Assembly: GCF_020509005.1 (NCBI RefSeq)
Contig: NC_063015.1
Span: forward strand, 4,154,001-4,218,000
Direction: 5' to 3'
Source: Fulvia fulva
Taxonomy: Eukaryota > Ascomycota > Dothideomycetes > Mycosphaerellales > Mycosphaerellaceae
DNA length: 64,000 nt
Each line of letters opens with the position of its first letter. The first letter of the stretch is position 1. The position numbers and the translations under genes were made by a program. Below the pieces are notes generated by a model that saw nothing but the letters and a program-made list of their open reading frames with translations, was not told the origin of the DNA and searched no databases. This document shows, piece after piece, positions 30,429-42,662 of this stretch.

Positions 30429-32332
30429 GCCTCCTTTGACTATATCCCTATTTAAACGACGCTAGGGGTAAAGGCGATAGAGGAGCTAGTAAGCGAACTA
30501 CGCCGTAACTAGAAGAAGGTACGAAAGGACGATATAAGAGGCTTCCTAATTACGAACCTACTATAGTATAGAGAACTCGAGACGATAGCTTAGCTAGATT
30601 AAGTAGCGGAATAGATTACCTCGGTTATATAGTAAGTAGCGGAATAATATACGCCGTTACTCCGGCCCTTAACGTAGTAGAAGGCCTTCTAGACCCCTAA
30701 ATACTCTACGAAGGTAAAGGAGGCTAGAAGGGCAAGGCGATAGTAGACGAAGGAGTACACCTAAGAGACGTAGGAGCAATACTATCGCGCGATATAAGAG
30801 AAGAAGATATAGATAAGACGCGATAAGCTATAGGACTAGAGAGCGACGATCGGGCTTATTATAGAAACCCCGGAATAGATATAGAGACTTACTAAATAGG
30901 CACGACTACCTAAAGAGCAACAAGCCCCTCACTTCCCCCTAATTGTAGACCGCGAAGGGATTGCCTAGGCTACGCCCCGGGGTAAGGCAAAAGTATTAGC
31001 CGACTATTTCTTTTCGACGTAAGTAGAGGTAGACCTTACGGACATCGACCCGAGTATATACCCGGAACCCCTAGATATAGATTAGGCGGTTAGCTCTAAT
31101 ATAGTAATAGGAGTCATAAGTAAGCTAAAAGGACGAAAAGCCCTAGGCCTAGATAGGATACTAAATATACTACTAAAAGAGTATAGAGAAGAGATCGCGC
31201 CGAGCCTTATAAACCTATTTACCGCGTACCTACGGCTAGGGTATTACCCGAAGCCGTATAGAGAGTCTATAATAGTAGTGCTACGTAAGCTATAGAAGGA
31301 GGACTATACTTAGCCCAAATTGTATAGACTAATCGTACTTCTAAACACGATAGGGAAGGTCCTAGAAAAGATAGTAGCCTAGAGACTTACGTAGCTAGCC
31401 GAGGACAACTACGTACTCCTAGTAACACAGATAGGGGGAAGAAGCTAGCGATCGACACTAATAGTAATGGAGCTAATTACGGAGCAAATTCAGACCCTCT
31501 AGTACTACGGTAGGAACCGAGCGGCGTCCTTACTATCCCTCGACATCGTAGGGGCCTTCGACAACGTCTTATACTAAAGGCTAATATATATCCTATAGCA
31601 GAAAGGCATCCCCTAGTAGGTAACGAAGTTCGTCTACTCCTTTCTCTAGGAACGGACGACATACCTAGTCCTAGGAAGGTATACGTCCGACCCGGTAAAG
31701 GTAGAGGCTAGAATACCTTAGGGATCTACTCTCTCCCCTATTCTATTTCTAATATTTATGTCTAATCTAATCCCCCTACTTACCTCTCTATAAACCTTAG
31801 TATCGGGATTTATAGACGATATAAACATTCTAGCCTAGTTAGACTCGACGGAGGAGAACTATCGCCTCCTTAAAGATAGGTATAAGAAATATAAGGAGTA
31901 GGTAAAGAAGTATAGTACTCGGTTCGCCCCTAAAAAGTACTAGCTTATACACTTTAGTAAAGCGAGAACGTACTATAATATAAAGGCCGCGGTAAGAGTC
32001 TAAGGATACGAGACTAAGCTATTAGCGGAGCTACGAGTACTAGGGATCTAGCTCGACCTAAAGCTAAGCTAGAACGTATAGATTAAGAAAGCCTAGAGTC
32101 GAGCGTAAGTTAACGAAGCCTTAATAAAGAGGCTTATAGCGTCTTCCTAGGGAGTAATATTCGATAAGGTAAGGGTAATATATAAGGCGATTACTAAACT
32201 AGCTATATTATACGGGGTATAGATCTAGGGAATAGGAGGCGTAGGTAAGCCGATCCCGAAACGGATAGAGTAGCCCCTAAATAGGATATAGGTAGGTAAC
32301 ATACGTAGGACACTAGGGGTATATAAGATAAC
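30429..32332 (+). pseudogene. LINE B0 ORF2 remnant (end of endonuclease and RT)
   Basis: This is the oldest layer in the window. It begins in the endonuclease end motif (SFDYIPI, from SFDHIPI) and continues through the linker (about 30470-30920) and RT: KALGLDRILN, LLNTIGKVLEKI, GGRSQRSTL (about 31435), LDIVGAFDNV (about 31540) and RIPQGSTLSP (about 31710). It stops within the thumb at the copia K1 insertion (5-bp target ATAAC, 32328-32332). It matches the un-RIPped frame at 22667-24343. RIP-type stops are frequent. Confidence 0.88.
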
Positions 32333-32567
32333 TATTAAGATATAGCATCTTAAAGGGAGTCAACAATTAGGAAGTGATCTAGTAGCCTAAGGCATCTACG
32401 ATAACTTAGCTTATAGGGAGATACCTTCTCTCCCCTTTAGCTTAGATAGACATCTAATATAATCAATATATTGGTTCCTAATATATTGCTACATACTCGT
32501 GCTATTAGTTAGTTAAAGATTGATCTCTTACTCTACTCCGCTACTATCTACCCGTACCTATTTAATA
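32333..32567 (+). repeat. 5' LTR of K1
   Basis: It starts TATTAAGA (from TGTTGAGA) and ends CGTACCTATTTAATA. The K2 LTR ends CGTACCTGTTTAACA and is also exactly 235 bp. The primer-binding site follows directly. Only one copy lies in the window, so the left end rests on the LINE B0 break and the K2 comparison. Confidence 0.85.
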
Positions 32568-32582
32568 GGTTATAAGCCCGGG
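32568..32582 (+). other. K1 primer-binding site (half initiator tRNA-Met)
   Basis: GGTTATAAGCCCGGG directly follows the LTR. It equals the K2 site GGTTATGAGCCCGGG with one RIP change (TG to TA). It is complementary to the anticodon arm (CAU) of initiator tRNA-Met, as in Drosophila copia, which is primed by a cleaved half tRNA. Confidence 0.7.
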
Positions 32583-34808
32583 TTTATATAGGAATAAGAG
32601 TGACCTATATTAGTATAGGTTACTTATATCCCTTGCTATCGTAGTAGAAAACATCTAGGAATCAGAAGTCTACCCCGTCTATCCTATTAAGGAGCTTAGT
32701 TCGATACTAAGTAATAGGTAACCTAGACAAGGACTCTATACGGCTTACTTAAAGCCAATACCTTAAAGATACTCTATAGGTAGAACTACATCGAGATACT
32801 ATTAAGAAGGACTTCAAGTAAGTCATTTGAAGCTCTACTAGGAGAGATAGACCTATGTCCTAGCCCCGAGACCTTATACCGCTCCTTCTTTACTTTACTA
32901 AGCAGGCCTTAGTATCTATACCTACTATATAATAGGAAAGTTCACTACTTTAGAACATATACACCTTGTTTCATTACATCTAATCTATTATAGATTTATA
33001 CTAAGAGAAGATAGAGGAGAAGGGAGGCAAAATCCTAATTCTTAGGAGGGACAATTAGAAGAGATAGTTTAACCTTTAGAGATATAAGATAGAGAGCTAA
33101 TTAGCATTCTTTGTAATTAATGACCTAATAGAAGTGTCTTTTGACAACATCAAGGGCAAGACTCTAAAACTCTAAGAAGAGGCTATAACTAAAGAGATCC
33201 TTAATACGCCAATATAGATAAGACATAATATAGTGTATAACTTTAGTATCCTTAGTAGGATTATAGAAGAAGATGAATTTGAGCTTAAGGGCTTATATAA
33301 ATCTAGAAGAGCTACTAAGAAGTGGGCGTATCTCTAGAACAAGTATAGCTAGGTGCTACTAACCTATGTATATAAGCTTATAAAGCAATTTGTGACCTTT
33401 AAGATAAATAAAGAGTTCACTATTAGATCTGTATAGACACACCTAGTTTCTCTTAGAAAAAGGATTACTAATATTAACCTAGAGGGTTAGTATTATAGGA
33501 AAGCTAATATAAGGATGACCTAGCTCTTAAGCTCACTACTACCTGACTACTATATAGCTAGGGATACTATTATAGCTTAGCTAAAGATAGATTATAAAAG
33601 GACCTTAAAGATCCTTAAAGCTTAAGAAGCTAGGTTAGATCCCTCTAAGGCTAAGTATAGTATAGTAGCCACCTAGGTCAAGCCCTTAGGTCTAGCAAGA
33701 CCACTCTCCTGCCTTCTCTATAAGAAGGATCATCTAATTAAGGACTGCCCTAGTCTACCTAAGGCAAGAAAGGTCCTTAGATCTTATTCCTAATCACTAT
33801 CTTCCTAGAATATAATATATATTAAGAAGAAGAGAACTCTACTACCTACTTTAAGGAGGACACTAAGAGAGAAGTCCTCTATAGAAGAACTTAAGAAAAT
33901 AGTAAAGAAACTCAGCTCTAATATACTGTCGCTCTAGAAGAACTAGGCCTAGTCTTATACCTCTAAAGTAAAGAAGACTAGAAAAGGTTTTTCCGCCCAA
34001 GGGTCACGTGACTTATGTAGCTCATCCCTAGAGACAATGTCTGATGATAATGAGTATAATAAAGTGGCTTACTTAACTATAGAAGTCTAAGGTAAGTTCC
34101 CCTCGTTAGAGTAGTTACTTAACTCCTATACTTTATCCTATATAACTAACTAAAGCTACCTCTTTAGATCTATAACTCCCTTAATAAGGAAGAAATGGAT
34201 CAAAGTAGGAGGTAGGTTTTTATTAGCCACTTATATTAGGAATGTAGAGATAAGTAGGAGAGCTAGTAGAAAAGTTGTTTTAGAAGATATCCTACTTATA
34301 CCTAAGCTTAGAGTAAACCTAGTTTTATAGAACTAGTTTAGTAAGCAGTTTAGTGTTCAACCTCTATCATTTTCTCTTGTTTCCCCCTCTAGTAAGACTA
34401 TTGTCTAGATAAAGCTCCTTAGGGGGGTTCTATTCATTAATAAGATTTCTCCTCTCCTATAAGAACGGGCATATTACTCATTATATACACTACTAATAGA
34501 GAATACCTTTATAACTGCTTAATTAGAGACCGACCTAAAGTAGTAGGAGCTTTAGTATAGAAGATTTGTACACTTTAGGAAGAATTTGCTCTAGAATCTT
34601 TATAAGGTAACAGACTTAAAAGAACCTATTCCTATCCCTAAGGATAGCTTTTACTAGTGTAGAGTATGTTTAATAGTAAAGATAAAGAAGTATAAAGGCA
34701 AAGTTATAGAGAGAAGACCTGAAAGACTTGCCCTTATATCTATTAATATATGTAGCCTACTACTAATCTTAAGACTAGGATTCAAATACTAGCTTAAGAT
34801 TGTTAATA
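32583..34808 (+). pseudogene. K1 gag, protease and start of integrase
   Basis: A non-coding leader is followed by a gag-like frame (about 32950-33900). A zinc-knuckle remnant near 33715 reads CLLYKKDHLIKDCP, where CX2CX4HX4C is expected. The protease motif near 34115 reads EQLLNSYTLSYIT and aligns with EWLLDSCASSHMT in K2. The integrase zinc finger lies near 34550-34670 (CRVCLIVKIKKYKG). The piece ends in GFKYQLKIVN at the LINE C2 target and continues at 42663 with NFSRKK. Confidence 0.85.
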
Positions 34809-34982
34809 GATAGATAGATTTGTTATTCCCCTGTTCTAGGACCCTATCCGGCCTATATAGGTATATATTTATTATTATATATAAAGGGAAACCCGAATAG
34901 GTGAAAACCCTTCCCGCCCCCGACTACTCCTTATCTAGATTAGCTTTCTCTCTGAACGTACGTAGTCTATATCACTACCCCG

Positions 34983-37900
34983 TTAGCCCCCGCTCCTAGC
35001 CGGTCTCGTCGCGCTACGTCGTGTCCTCTCTTCCTATACTGCTCCTACAAGGCGGTACTATTCTAGCTAGCCCTTCTCTAGTATCTAGTTCGTAATGCGC
35101 CGTAGGTCCTTAGCGTTGTTAAGAAGTGCCCTAATCGTCCGGTTCCTCGCCTTTACTATCTACTCCCCCCTTCCTAGCGACTACCTCGGATAGACGAGGA
35201 GTACGTACCGTACGTTCTAGGAGCGATAGCCGTAGGGGTAGCTAGTATTCGTGTATCCTAGAACCTTCCTCTATAATAGGTACCCCTAGAGGCCGATGTG
35301 TTCGCTTCGTAGTTAGGTTGCTATACTACTCTATGCCCTCGTAAGGCGGTAGTAGATAAGCTTCGGGGGGTGCTTAACCGCGGATTTTGTAGCTGACTAT
35401 TCCTTAGGTTATCCCGCTAGCTAAGGGCGTCTACTATACCCTATAACCTGGTTGTTCCACCTCTCTTTCTATAGTTGCTCTATAAACGATTTCTTACCTT
35501 CCTATTATGTTACTAGCTGTTCGTCCTTACCCGGTAGTTCGGCTCGTTTCCGGGTCGAATGCCCTTATACGCTAGTACTAATTCGCGGGCCCTTACGACT
35601 ACACTAGCGATAACCTTCTATACTAGGTACTATACCGACTTACCTAAGTAGGAGGTCCGTAGTCCCTAGATATATAGGTCGATCGGCGGTATAGCGGTCT
35701 CGTGCTTAAGTATCCTCGTTAGTATCGACTTATATACCCCGGTAACCTTCCTTAGGCATTAGTTTTAGATCTTCGCTAGCGGCGCGACGAGTCCCTTCGA
35801 TAGGTAGGCCCTCTCGCCTAAGGACTATACTTAGCTACTATAGGTAAGGACTGGCCGTATAATAGCCGTATATAGAAGTCGTAACTACCGGAAGTCCGCC
35901 CTCTATATAGACGTAGTAAGCCTCTAGCATAATGCTATATTCTGTTTAGCTTTCCGTAATATTACCTATATATACTTCCTCTACCGTAGCGCCGGGTCCA
36001 CCTATAGTCCGAGGATACTAAGCTAATTTACCGGGTTAGTCGTGTACCCCTATATCTAGATAGAAGCTTGCATATTATAGAACCGTGGCCGGCGCGTAAA
36101 GTGTATTAGATTGTACTTTTCTAGGGCAAACCGAGCCCCGTGCCTCCTAGCCTAGTCCTCGTAGATCTTGTGCTTCTCTTCTAGTAGCCTATAGTTCTCC
36201 TTAGTCGAGAAAGACTATACTAGGATGTTTATGTCGTCTACGAAGGCGCTCGTAGCGATGTTCTAGGATTCTAGGGCTAGGAGTAGCGTCGCTATAAAGA
36301 AGAGGAACAGAATAGGTACTAGCGTTAAGCCTTACGGGATTCTAGTATAGACTACTTGAAATGGGCTTCTATACTAGCCGACTAGGATCGACGTACTACG
36401 GTTTTAGAGGTAGGACCGTACGAAGTTGACAAGCCACTTAGGGAGTCCTTTCGACCTTAGGATATAGAGTAGCCGCGGGTATAACACGTAGTCGAAGGCT
36501 CCCGATATGTCTAGGCTAAGTAAGGAAGCCACCTTGTCCCTATTCTTATACTAGATAGCCTTTACCTAAGAGGTGATAAGTTCTATCGCGGATAGCGTCG
36601 ATCGCTATAGGCGCGTACCTATCTAGGTGTCCGGGAGTAGGGAGTGTTCCTCTACCGCCTCGGAGAGTCTCGTTATAACTAGCTTCTTAAGCGCCTTCCT
36701 AAGAGTGTTAAGGAGCGTAATTGGGCGGTACGACTTTACCTACGTATAGTCTTCCTTCTACGGCTTACGTAGGACCACTATCGTCGATTGTTTAAAAGCT
36801 ATCGGGTAGTACCCGGTCTATAGGTAGGCGTTAAAGATCGCTACAACTACTAGGGCTAGTTGATCTCTATACTTCTTTAGTAGCTCGTTTAGGATCCTAT
36901 CCGGCCCCGGGGCTTTCTTCGCCGGTAACTTCCTTAGTATAGCGGCAACTTCTCCCTCGGACACCTCCTATTAGACCGCGATACTAGGGGCTAGGGGAGT
37001 AGAGCTATTTATATCGCTTAGATTAGCCTCGACTAGGGGCGGGAAGAACTTGCTAGCTAGTAGACGCGCCTTAGCCTCGGGGTCGCTAACCGGGCTACTA
37101 GGCGATTATAGCGCTAGGATAGAGAAGGAGGGGCCCTGTGTAGGGTCCTATCGGGCCCATTTCGCTAGCTTCTATATCCTCTCTAGCTTGCCGGCAATTT
37201 CTTCTACTATAGCCCTCTAGCCGACTGCTTTCTCCCTCCGTATTATAGCTTTCTTCTATTAGTATACCTCCCTATATACGTTCTAGGCCTCCTCGCTATA
37301 GCTACTCGTCTATACCCGGCGGGCTCTCCTTGCTTCTCTTACTACCGTAGTGTACTCCGGCGTCTAGTATAGTTTAGACTATGTCGTTAGTTAGGTAAGC
37401 GGAACGTAAAGTGAGGTCGCTTTTCTTATTTCGTCTATCAACCCCTAGACTGCTTCGTCTATCTCGTCTTTACTATTATATTGCTACTACGCGATCTAGA
37501 CTAGCCTCTTAGAGTCATTAAGGTACGCCTAGATGTTAGCCTAGTAGGCCTTTCCCTAGTTTAGCTTAGGGGTTCTCGCTAGTATACGTTATATCTATAT
37601 CGTAATAGAGGTCCTAACTAGTATATAGTCTAACGACGCCTCGAGTTTATGTTCGATCCTATAGTAGGTTACCGTGTAGTAGTAGCTATCTAAGATCTAG
37701 GAGAGGTCGATCGTGCCTTAGAGTCCCCCTCTCTTCTAGGTGCCTAGGTCCTTCGGGGTATTAAGGGTAATTACGTTGCTCGCTATTAAGTCGAGTACTT
37801 CGTCGGCTATAGGGTGCGGCTATATAAGGCTTTCCTAGGAAGGGTAGTGTATATTGAAGTCTCCTACTACGATGTGGCACCCTTGTCTCTTAAGCGTACT

Positions 37901-38290
37901 GTCTAGGTGTCTATAGACTCCTAGGTCGCGGCTAGACCTCGAGGCTAGCGGTTGTATATATAGGTTGTGTATCTAGGTGCTACCTACATAGAGGGAGGTA
38001 ATATCGCCCCCGCCTTCTTCGTCTACGTAGTACACTACCTCCTAGTCGGATTCTAGTATGTCCTTACTAATATAGAAGCACGTACGGGGTCTACCGTCGC
38101 CTCGTAGGTATATCGTATAGCCTAGTGACTTGTAGGTCGTTAGTCTCTTATAGTACGGGTTAATCTATAGCTCCTAGATTATAAGGACGTGGTGGACGCG
38201 CGGGTCCGCCTCGTGTAGGAAATGGTTCTAGACTATATCCTTACTATAGTTGACGTTATACTAGATAATGCTAAGCGTGTTAAGGCTAGT
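34983..38290 (-). pseudogene. LINE C2 ORF2 remnant
   Basis: It aligns along its length with C3 ORF2 (48413-51709). The FVDD-containing region is near 36220-36240, the GDFN endonuclease motif near 37840-37870 and the C-terminal Cys/His motif near 35200-35260. RIP changes turn Gln and Trp codons to TAG. The codon at the expected start is ACG here and in C4, but ATG in C3. Confidence 0.85.
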
Positions 38291-38682
38291 TATCGGTATC
38301 GACAATTATTTCCTCTATATCGTCCTATGTCCTACTACCCTATACGTCCTAGTCTATACCTATCGGCTATATACTAAAGGGGAGCCGGGCCTAGTTAGAT
38401 TTCCTCGCCGTAGCTAGTAGAGCACGTGGCCTCCCGTACGCCCTAGGTTACGTATCCTTTATATCGTTCTCGGCCCTAGGGCGCTTATACCCGACCGCCG
38501 CTAGCTAGTCCCGGTATAGGCTAGCCTTACGGTCGCCGTAGAATCTTAGGGCGACGGTTCTGTTTGTGATTGCCTTGTTTTTCGCTAGTTTCCGCTATAG
38601 GCATTCCGTAATATACGATAGGTAGTGCCCCGGACAGTTCGCGTATCGTCTCGTAGTCGATATATAGTCCCTAGATATATAG

Positions 38683-41534
38683 ATAGATAGATATTTCATT
38701 AAGCTATTATAGTGCCCTTTGGCCTATATAGCTATACTATCTTGTTTTTTGTATATATAGAGGGGATACCGTGTTAGTGAAAACCCCTCCTCCTTCCCGC
38801 CTGTCTTTTCCTCCTCGTTATCGTCTTAAATTTCCCTTGTTAGGGGTACGCTAGTGTTATAGGCCTGCCCTAATAACTACCCTATCTACAACTCCCCTCG
38901 CTTCCGCCTCTTGTCTATCTACTCCTCCGTCTCGCTCGCGAGGCTAAACTACTAGAGGTATCCCTACTATAGTATCTACCGAGAGATTCGGCGAATGTTA
39001 CCTTTGTCCCTAATAATTGACTTGTAGTCTCTCCTTCCCGCTTAGTGCCTCCAATTTCCCCTACCTCTCGCCTACTACGGGCATCGTAGTAGTATATGTT
39101 CTAGGTTTTACGATAGGTAGCCACACTAGTAGGCTAGGCTATAGATGTCTATTACGCGTCTCCTAAATAGGTAGGCCCTTAATCTAATGTGTTCGGACCT
39201 GATTTGGATCGCTATGCTTGCTTCGGCCCTTGTCAGGTCCCTATATAGCTAGTAATTGTGTCTCTAGAAGGCTCGGAGCGCTATCGGGCCTATTATCTTA
39301 GGGGGCTTCCTTTTCCAGTCCTGCTCCTATAGGTAGCTCACTATCTGTTCCGCTAGGTTTTAGGTCTTAGCCTTGCTCCCGCCGGCCTAGCGAGTCCTAC
39401 GCTCCTCCTCCTTTCGTGCTAGCCATTCGGTACTTGTCTATACGGCCGTAAAGGTAGTAAGGTCATCCTCTTTTTAGCTTGTCCTATATCCTGCCCCTCT
39501 CCGGTAGCGGCTTTCTATCTTATTCTTTGCCTCCTAGATCGTAGTTTATACTAGGTAACCTGTCGTCTTTACCGCGTATTAAATTCTTATTCCCCGGATA
39601 TACTAGCCGATTAGTAGTATTCCTGTCTCCATTTCTACCGTGCTTATTAACGTTGTCTTATATACGCCTAGTACCCTACGTAGGTTCCCTACCTATGTCC
39701 TGTTTAGGGGTTACTCTATCCGTTTCGGGATCGGCTTGCCTACGCCTCCTGTTCCCTAAATCTGTGCCCCGTATAACATAGCTAGTCTGACGATCGCCTT
39801 ATATATTACTCTTGCCTTGTCGAATGTTGCTCCCTATATAGATGCCGTAAGCCTCTTTATCGAGGCTTTATTGACTTGCGCTCGACTCTAGGCTTTCTTA
39901 ATCTATACATTCTAGCTTAGCTTCGGGTCGAGCTAGATCCCTAGTACTCGTAGCTCCGCTAATAGCTTGGTCTCGTAGCCTTAGATTCTTACCGCCGCCT
40001 TTATATTATAGTGTGTTCTCGCTTTACTAAAGTGTATAAGTTGGTACTTTTTAGGGGCGAACCGGGCACTATACTTCTTTGCCTACTCCTCGCATTTCTT
40101 GTGCCTATCTTTAAGGAGGCGACAGTTCTCTTCTATCGAGTCTGACTAGGCTAGGATGTTTGTATCGTCTACGAACCCCGATGCTAAGGTTTACGGAGAG
40201 GTGAGTAGGGGGATTAGATCCGACATAAATATTAGAAACAGGATAGGGGAGAGAGTAGATCCCTAAGGTATTCCAGTCTCTACCTTTACCGGGTCGGACG
40301 TATACCTTCCTAGGACTAGGTATGTCGTCCGTTCCTAGAGAAAGGAGAAGACGAACGACGTTGCCTACTAGGGGATGCCTTTCTGCTATAGGATATATAT
40401 TAGCCTTTAGTATAAGACGTTGTCGAAGGCCCCTACGATGTCGAGGGATAGTAAGGACGCCGCTCGGTTCCTACCGTAGTACTAGAGGGTCTGAATTTGC
40501 TCCGTAATTAGCTCCATTACTATTAGTGTCGATCGCTAGCTTCTTCCCCCTATCTGTGTTACTAGGAGTACGTAGTTGTCCTCGGTAAGCTACGTAAGTC
40601 TCTAGGCTACTATCTTTTCTAGGACCTTCCCTATCGTATTTAGAAGTACTATTAGTCTATACGACTTGGGCTGAGTATAGTCTTCCTTCTATAGCTTACG
40701 TAGTACTACTGTTATAGACTCTCTGTACGGCTTCGGGTAATACCCTAGCCGTAGGTACGCGGTAAATAGGTTTGTAAGGCTCGGCGCGATCTCTTCTCTA
40801 TACTCTTTTAGCAGTACGTTTAGTATCCTGTCTAGGCCTAGGGCTTTTCGTCCCTTTAGCTTACTTATGACTCCTGTTACTATATTAGAGCTAACCGCCT
40901 AATCTATGTCTAGGGGTTCCGGGTATGTGCTCGGGTCGATGTCCGTAAGGTCTACCTCTACTTACGTCGAAAAGAAATGGTCGGCTAACGCTTTTGCCTT
41001 GCCCCGGGGCGTAGCCTAGGCAATCCCTTCGCGGTCTACGATTAGGGGGAAGTGAGGGGCTTATTGCTCTTTAGGTAGTCGTGCCTATTTAGCAAGTCTC
41101 TACATCTGTTCCGGGTTTTCTATAACGAGCCCGATCGTCGCTCTCTAGTCCTATAGCTTATCGCGTCTTATCTATGCCTTCTTCTCTTGTGTCGCGTAGT
41201 AGTATTGCTCCCACGTCTCTTAGGTGTGCTCCTTCGTCCACTGTCGCCTTGCCCTTCTAGCCTCCCTTACCTTCGTAGAGCATTTAGGGGTCTAGAAGGC
41301 CTTCTACTACGTTAAGGGCCGGAGTAACGGCGTATATTGTTCCGCTACTTACTATATAACCGAGGTAATCTGTTCCGCTACTTGATCTAGCTGAGCTGTC
41401 GTCTCGAGTTCTCTATACTATAGTAGGTTCGCTATTAGGAAGCCTCTTATATCGTCCTAGCGTGCCTTCTTCTAGTTACGGCGTGGTTCGTTTGCTAGCT
41501 CCTCTATCGCCTTCACCCCTAGCGTCGTTTAGGC
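38683..41534 (-). mobile_element. LINE B2: 5'-truncated, RIP-degenerate family B LINE
   Basis: 2852 bp on the minus strand inside LINE C2, flanked by CCCTAGATATATAG (38669-38682 and 41535-41548). The (ATCT)n tail lies at the left end and the 3' UTR blocks follow. The RT motif region (about 40150-40450) matches 22667-24343. It is truncated within the linker after the endonuclease. Differences from the intact LINE B are mostly CpA to TpA and TpG to TpA. Confidence 0.92.
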
Positions 41535-42662
41535 CCCTAGATATATAGTCTCCTATATAGTTCGAGTAGGCCTACTTATTTGTGTACGTGTAGGTTTAGT
41601 GTCTATACTATTAGCATTTAAAGCATTAGAGGACACGAAAGGATAGGGAGTGCTTTTCTACTATCTTGAGGCTATATTGCTAGACTAGGCCTTGTTCTAT
41701 CGCTAGATCCGCCGCTTTCGCGTCTTATAGCTATACTATTAGCGCCGAGGCCTTCTTGCCTTCTAGCCATTTCCTATAGAGCCAAGTCGCCTTCTAGATT
41801 AGAGAGTTAAGAGTGACCGGGTTGTCCTCTTAGAGAGCGCGTAGGTAACCCTAGTTAGTTAGGTTAAACTCCTTAGGTATATCGTAGACTAGGATCGTAA
41901 ATTGTTTCGTTAAGACCTTCGCTAATACCGTAACCTTAGATGCCTACTATAGCTATGCCTCTAGGTACCTCCTAGTAGTAGTAGAGCTAGTATAGATCTA
42001 TAGAGTACCGTTAGACTATTAGTTCACTACGACTACCCCTAGTTAGTTAATCCGTTAGGCGAGCTCCTTGTTCGATAGCTTCGTAACTTCGGCCTAGTCT
42101 TCCTTTACTATAATACGGATCGTAACTATATCGTACGTTAGGCGGGGGCCTAGTATCGATACCGCGACCGATACCTAGCTATAGAGGTGTTAATACCGGG
42201 TAGCCTTACTAATCGCCTAGGACGTCGTCCTTATTTCTTATTACCCTCGGTAATACGATAGTATAAGCGCCGTGCGTAGCTAAGTAATTACTACCTATAG
42301 AGACCGGTAAGGGAGCTAATCGTTAGTTTCTATACTTTTTACGTCCTCTATAAGTTGCTACTAGTTGTCTTAGGGGGGCTTCGCCTATAGGGCCGTAGGC
42401 GCCGTTAGTACCGTAGCCTAGGCTACTATTACCTAGGAGTTGCCTAATGTAGCTAGGCACCTCCGCGGCGCTTAGAGCTAAAGAAACAGGGTGAAGAGAG
42501 CTTTAAGCTATCTAGATTGAATAAGGTAGAACTCCCTTAGTCCTAGGGGCAGTGGACTGCTTTATATATCGTTAGAATGGCCTTAATAAGAGCTTTCGAA
42601 TGTGTCGTGTTTTAAGGTATAAGTAGGAGTATTTTTAGTCAGTTATATCAAGATTGTTAATA

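Larger units (their letters stand above)
34809..42649 (-). mobile_element. LINE C2: RIP-degenerate family C LINE, split by LINE B2
   Basis: A minus-strand LINE in the K1 integrase, flanked by AAGATTGTTAATA (34796-34808 and 42650-42662). The parts are 34809-38682 and 41549-42649, about 5.0 kb, so it is full length. ORF2 runs from about 38290 down to the stop at 34983-34985, and ORF1 lies in 38390-38682 plus 41549-42330. Unlike C1 it keeps the 316 bp at 38067-38382. About 35 bases at the 5' end (about 42616-42649) are private to this copy. Confidence 0.92.
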
